Source: Nectonema munidae (Eukaryota > Nematomorpha > Nectonematoida > Nectonematidae). Taken from it: a stretch of DNA of 64,000 nt. The notes under the pieces were generated by a model. The model worked only from the letters and a program-made list of their open reading frames with translations, did no database searches and was not told the origin of the DNA. Shown here in pieces: positions 58,675 to 64,000 of this stretch; positions within the stretch are counted from its first letter, which is position 1, and the number at the start of each line of letters is the position of its first letter. Location of the stretch: NCBI GenBank assembly GCA_030549495.1, contig JAUIRK010000418.1, positions 2,501 through 66,500 on the forward strand, written 5' to 3'. A program made the position numbers and the translations under genes.

Positions 58675-59517
58675 ATTGATACTAAGCCTATTCAAAAAAC
58701 ACCAATTTTCTGTGTTCTTCAAATACGCATCAATATATCCATTATGATCAGTAAAATTTGTAATATTATGACTGTTAAGTCTTAGTATCAATGTTAAGTC
58801 GTCTGCATAAATCAGATGGTTGACAGTAGGATTCGAGCTGTGTACATCATTAATATATATTAGGAAAAAAAGAGGTCCTATTATCTAACCTTGCAAAACA
58901 CCAGCTTCAAGTTAGACTCGTTTGATAAAGTATAATCTATTGAAACTTTTTATCTTCAACCAGAAAAATAAGATTCTATAAATTTAAGTGCATGAGCATA
59001 AAATAAATTAAATTATGAATAAAAATGTTTATGAAATAAAATTAAATGGGAATTCGAAAAAAAAAATACTGTAAGAATATTTTCATTTGAATCTAATGAG
59101 GAATTAACAAGTTGATTAAAATAGCAGTGCAAATGTTGTGTTGAGTGTGATTTTCTAAAGTCAAATTAATTTAAAAAAAGATCATTTAAATTAAAGTAAC
59201 TATAAATACTTTTGTATAAAATTTTCCCTATAATACAGATTATACTTATAAGAGAAGTTGCTTCCTATATCGTTTTTATCCCCATTTTTTAAAGACATGA
59301 ATTGTACGACTCATTTTAAAACAAGAAGGAAAAGTGCAATTTACAAGACAGGAATTGAAAAGCAAGCACAAAATTTAAGATATTCTGTTCTTTACCAATT
59401 TTATGTGATTTATACTTATTCCAAATATATCACAAGAGTCGTTAGATTTAATTTCATCGATTGATAAATAGCATCATTTACTCAAATTTAATCAAAAGAA
59501 AAATGTTTACCACAGGA

Positions 59518-59538
59518 CAGGGCCCGCGCTAACCAAAA

Positions 59539-59577
<39 letters not shown>

Positions 59578-60971
59578 CTCAAACTTTCTAGTGTGTTGAA
59601 TATACACTTAAAGTTTTTTTCAAAAAAAAGCTTTTATCAATGTGACAAAAAATAGATATAGGAAATCATTTGAAAACTATCTTTGAGAAACAAAAATTAA
59701 AGGATCATTTTATTAAAAAATTGTGAATAAGTTAATATTTCATGTTCAAACAGTTAACGTTAGTCTTCTTGGTTTTTTGTTAAAATTCTTTAGGAAATCA
59801 TCAAATGTAACTTTCTTGGTGAGTTTTATCCCTTGAGAAAGAATTATCAAGTTTTCTTTTCTTTCACTCAGCATCGACTGTCGTGAAAATTCTTTTAAGT
59901 GTTGAAAAACTTCTTTCAAACGACGCTGTGCTGATGCCTATTGTTAAAGCAGCTTAAAAAATATACTGTAAAGTAAATAATATTTTAGTAAAAATATCAT
60001 AATTACCAATATACAAAGAAAAGATCTCATTACAGGCGGACTTGATGGGATATAATTCCTTTAAAATATCAGAAATTTCTATTCCTGGTGGTAAGTTCTT
60101 TCTCTCCAAAAAAGTTCTGATAACCTAGTTATGTCAAATATTAAAAACGATTATTATAGAAAACGTATTATTCAAATGATAGATTACTAAGCACTGAGAA
60201 GATAAAATATTTTCGTCAGTCTTTATTTCAACAAGAGTGCATAGTGCTTTGATTTTCTCATACATAAGAAAATGTTCTTTTGAACTAGGCATAAGGCAGT
60301 TAATAGCATTTATAATAGAAATGTTTTGATCTGCAAATCTGAAAAATTCCAAAAACTCATTAAGCAAAAAGGTAATATATCATTTTATACCTTTTTGAAA
60401 TTTCCTGTATTACTGAATCAAAGCATTCATAATATATTTTTCTAATTTTTGCAATTTCTGAATTATTATCATCAGAATTAGGCTTCATGGATGAATCAAC
60501 TTCAAAATCACTCAATCTTCGAGGGAAACTTTTTTTTCTTTGACTTCTAGTGTCTTCTGAGCACATGTTGTTTGAAACTTCTACAAATTTTTTAAACGCC
60601 TGTATTGGAAGGAGTTAGGAAATAAGATAAGAGGATCTGAGGAAGAACAGTGTGGGATTAATTGAGGAAAACTTGATGGAAAAGGAATTGAAAGGAAAAG
60701 GAAGCCATTTTAGGAAGGACTAAGCTTTAATTAAATAACACTTGGATTGGATTGGATTGAAATATCTAAGCACTTGCCAACTTTGTTGATATGCTTGATT
60801 GATTGCTGGATGTTTATATTAAAAACAATGGAACAAAATTGTCTATTTTACAGTGACTTGAAATTGATAAGAGGGGGGGGGGAGCTCACATTTAAGGAGA
60901 GGGGGGGCTTACTTTATGAGTGGGGGGGGGGGGGCTCAAGCCCCCAATTTTAATAGGACGTGCGGGCCCTG
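59518..60971 (-). mobile_element. Degraded hAT transposon with CAGGGCCCGC ends and a 34-G tract
   Basis: Inverted ends: CAGGGCCCGCGCTAACC at left and, read inward, CAGGGCCCGCACGTCC at right, both continuing into AATTTTA and then G-runs. CCACAGGA at 59510-59517 and 60972-60979 is an exact 8-bp duplication. A minus-strand transposase remnant includes KIRKIYYECFDSVIQEISKR (near 60420), EFFRFADQNISI (near 60330) and the dimerisation block TASFERSFSTLKRIFTTVD (near 59890), typical of ZMYM/hAT proteins. The BED part and most of the catalytic core are gone. A run of 34 G spans 59544-59577; further G-runs lie near 60870-60935. Confidence 0.85.
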
Positions 60972-61258
60972 CCACAGGAAGGTAAAAATTGGTTAATTTG
61001 GTCAATACGTACTAATGAATTGTTTCCACTGCTAGCAAAGTGTTCATTAAATGCATTTGCAATATTAAATTTTATAGAATAAATTATTTTCCATGTTTCT
61101 TTTGAAGAATCATAATTTTTAAAGCATTTTAAGTAATAATCATGTTTTGTTTTCCTAATCAAATTTTTTATACTATTCCTTAACTCTATATATTTCTTCT
61201 TAGAGGCATGAGCATTTTTCAAAGATTTATGTAATTGGGAAAAAAATAATTTTAGCCA

Positions 61259-62646
61259 TTTTATTTTTTTGAAATTTATAATTTTTTAAAAAATTATTCT
61301 CGTCAAATAACATATGGAAGGAAATTAATGCACTCACGAAATCAAATCACTATCTGCACCAAATTTTTTGTTGATCAATCAAAGCAAAGAAATTTTAGAT
61401 TATTTTTTTCCTAATTATATTAATTGTCCTCCACCTAGATCCCTATCAGAAAACCCCCTGATTTTTCGATGGAATTACTTCAGATGAGCTACTTTTTTGT
61501 TTTAAATCTTTAAGCACCAAATCAGCTCCTGGGTACGACAAAGTTTCCTTTTGATCGATTAAGTTAGCACTTCCCTTTATAGAACAGGAACTCTTAACTT
61601 TATATAATGCCGTTCTTGCTTTTAGTTATTTTCCTAAAATAATGAAACAAGGCAAAATAATATTATTACCTAAAAAGAAAATTAACAGCAACAACTTAGA
61701 CAACTATAGGCCCATCACATTGCTATCTTGTCTCGGTAAACTTTTTGATAAAATAATCCGTCTGGGAATTTTGGACCATATCGAAAAAGCATAATGTATA
61801 AACAAGTATCAATTCGCATATGTATTTAAACGCTCATATCGACAGAATAATCTCAATAATTTTTGAATGCTTTAAGAATAACAAATGCCATGCCACATTC
61901 TTTATAGATTTCAAAGGCGCGTTCAATTCAGCATGCCATTCTTGCATCATAAGGAATATACATAAAATGAAGTTTCCATTTTACATAGTTGATGATTTCT
62001 TATTTGAATGGACGAATAATTTTTTTAAAGAATCACCCCAATTTTCAAAAAATAAAAGGCTTTTCAGACCTTTTATTTATAATACCCTTTACACGATTTT
62101 TTTAGTAAGCCAGGGCATAACCTTTTTCAACTTGATAAAATATTACACAAAAAACAATGGTTTTCTACTCTACTAAATCTCTCTTTCAATGATGACAAAT
62201 GTTCTCTTGTTAATTTCTGGAAAAAAATCTTTCAGGTGCCCTAATTTATTTTATAATAACAAACAATACCTACCTTCAAGATCAATTAAGTACCTCGGGA
62301 TCATATTCACACCTAAATTAAACGGACGGACTCACTTTCAAGAAAAGTTTATTAATCAATTTTTTTTAAAATAAAAAGTATCTAAAACTTTAAGTGGGCC
62401 AATCAAAAGATTTTTTCAAAAACATTACTCATCAACGTGATTATTCCAGCGTTTACTTACGGGATTACCTCATGGGGTTTGATTTTTAATTACAAGAAAT
62501 ATTTGACAAGTTTTAGCATTTTGTTTTACTCGATTCTGAGACACGCTTTGAAATGTACTGTTTCCACTCCAAAAACTCTTCTTTCGATTTCATCTTTAAT
62601 TCCTTAGATCTACAAGTTGTGTCATAACTATCCAACCAACCAACCA
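61259..62646 (+). mobile_element. I-superfamily LINE fragment (RT), 5'-truncated, (CCAA)n tail
   Basis: Plus-strand RT in several frames: LSTKSAPGYDKVSF, LPKKKINSNNLDNYRPITLL, SCLGKLFDKIIR, FFIDFKGAFNSACH (61900-61940), then RSIKYLGIIFTPKLN and NVIIPAFTYGITSWGL. The 3' end carries CCAACCAACCAACCAA. The host LINE's sequence is continuous across it except for a shared CCA at the junction, so no longer target duplication is visible. Frameshifts and stops are frequent; the RNase H domain is absent. Confidence 0.75.
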
Positions 62647-64000
62647 ATGGTCATGAATTTTTTCTAGAATAATATCATTTATCCAAGTTTGAAAATGATA
62701 CTTATATTTTTTATGCTTAGAGTTTGATAGAAGATAACTACAAGATGCAACTATCTTCAATAACTTATTTAAAAAAATAGCCTCTAAATTTTCTGGATCA
62801 TTAATGTAGCACTGTAATAACCAAGGCCACTCTATTGATTTAACTGTACATGAAAATTTAAATGTATCAGTTTTATATTTAGGAAGATTTTTTACTGAAT
62901 TGTATTTTTTATATTTAGAGATAACAATATTGGATAGTGAACCGAAATTTGGCTTTCAATAATAAATCCTTTATAGTTGAGAATAGTAGAAGGAATAAAA
63001 AAATTATCCAGAAGAGAGTTTATATTATAGGTATAAGAAGTGATTGCTGGCTTCTATTGGTTAGAAATAAATACATTGAAAAAGTTCTTTACAGGCGGAT
63101 TATCAAAATTCAATAAATTGTAATTAATATCCCCAACAAAAATTTTATTATAATTACTAAAATGCGATTCAAAAAATTCAATTAAAATCTCAATACTTAG
63201 AGGATTATTATAAGTATGCTGAGAATGTCTATAAATATTACATATTACGATATCTTTTCTTCCTGAATTTTTTATAAGGACACGAAAAAATTCAAAACTA
63301 AGATCCCTCAGGAAAATTTCTTTTACTTCAAAGGATAGACTACTTCTTATAAAAAAACACCAATCCTCCATGTTTTGTAAAAGTCCTTAATAGTAAATAT
63401 ATTATCATCAGAACAAAAAGCCAAGTTTCCTGAATACAAAAGTTTAAAATTTAGGTTATATATAAATGCCTCGAGTTCATCAAATTTGGATTTCAATGAA
63501 CAAATGTTGAAACTTGAAACTAAACAATTCAGAACCTTTGTCCGACATTGTTTTTTTACACAAAAGGCAAAAAGAGGCTTTACAGGCCCGAAGACTTTTT
63601 AAGTATAAAAAAGCACAAAATATATTTATTTTCGAATTAAACATTGAAAAAATATTTAAACACAAATTATACATATTCTTTTTTATGTTAAGTCTTCTCC
63701 ACAAATGTGTTTATTACAATGGAAAAAAACTTGTTGGCTTTTTCTGTCTTTTACTGAGGGGCAAATGTAGCACCTCCTTCATGTGGGTTGCAATCTCCAT
63801 TGTTTGTACATGCTTGTACATTGTTTGCCTACTAATTCAAGAACATTTTTTTCTGTTCTCTGCAGCTTTTTGCTTTCAATTCGTTTTTGGATGTGAGAGA
63901 AAACAAGTTGTTCCGACAGTTTTTCTAAAAAAGTTCTACTTTTTTCCCATGATGGATATTTATGAACCCATATTATAAAAGCCGCTATAGCTGCAACGTC

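Larger units (their letters stand above)
57220..64000 (-). mobile_element. Third CR1-like LINE, decayed, carrying three later insertions
   Basis: Minus strand. Endonuclease near 63490-62870: DELEAFIYN, KNSGRKDIVICNIYR, FVGDINYNLLNF and VHYPILLSL. The linker TWINDIILEKIHDHW ends at the LINE inserted at 61259-62646 and resumes as LKLFFSQLHKS and SKKKYIELRNSIKNLIRK. The region NQFLPSCG (60979) continues past the hAT as KHFSFD (59517), then SNDSCDIFGISINHIKLV. RT: LYINDVHSS, catalytic LIYADDLTLIL (near 58800), LSIN, then after the SINE-like unit KSKSKAILFF and FQLVDTFNYLGLVINNKLH. The part upstream of 63500 should be ORF1 but is unreadable; it runs off the window. Confidence 0.8.

Noticed and set aside
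63514-63978. 154-codon plus-strand frame at the right edge
   Set aside because: Hydrophobic, Cys-rich content comes from the complement of the third LINE's 5' region; no recognisable domain.

Overview
This is a gene-poor, strongly AT-rich (roughly 70% A+T by eye) stretch of animal nuclear DNA. Evidence for a eukaryote: short GT-AG introns inside a transposase gene, tRNA-derived SINE-like units, several non-LTR retrotransposon lineages (CR1-like, RTE-type, I-superfamily), a Penelope-like remnant, and hAT, piggyBac, Tigger/pogo and Mutator-like (MULE) DNA transposons. The one host gene I can name is an intronless cathepsin Z/X cysteine protease (45897-46844, minus). An invertebrate metazoan fits best; I cannot name the species.

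Layout. 1-4.6 kb: old RTE-type and I-superfamily LINE pieces, then AT-rich filler. 4.6-6.1 kb: internally deleted Tigger element. 6.7-10.0 kb: ZBED/Buster-like hAT whose transposase 3' end is present three times in tandem. 10.0-11.0 kb: RTE endonuclease fragments with a SINE-like insertion. 11.4, 20.6 and 33.5 kb: possible single exons of unidentified host genes, minus strand. 14.8-16.0 kb: Penelope-like RT remnant. 17.6 kb and 34.4-37.6 kb: five copies of a TTAA-flanked piggyBac-type MITE, with two real piggyBac transposase remnants at 22.2-22.7 and 23.8-24.5 kb. 25.461-31.320 kb: a MULE with about 0.9-kb terminal inverted repeats that begin in a G/CCAAAAC minisatellite, a spliced FLYWCH-type transposase, and a nested 608-bp derivative. 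32.6-33.3 kb: RTE 3' end. 37.592-45.133 kb: a hAT carrying an I-superfamily LINE, itself carrying a hAT MITE, plus another non-autonomous hAT. 45.9-46.8 kb: cathepsin Z. 48.3-57.2 kb: a CR1-like LINE split by a second, full-length CR1-like LINE that keeps an intact 975-residue ORF2. 57.2-64.0 kb: a third CR1-like LINE on the minus strand, interrupted by a SINE/RTE-tail unit, a hAT and an I-like LINE.

How it fits together. Most of the sequence is explained by insertions into insertions. Many junctions carry target-site duplications of the expected size (8 bp for hAT, 9-10 bp for MULE, 14 bp for one LINE), and in several cases the host element's reading frame resumes across the insert, so a relative order of events can be read. 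The items most worth following up are the spliced long-TIR MULE with its minisatellite ends and small derivative, the nested CR1-like pair with different ORF1 N-termini, and hammerhead-like motifs in Penelope-type terminal repeats and in an inverted-repeat unit.
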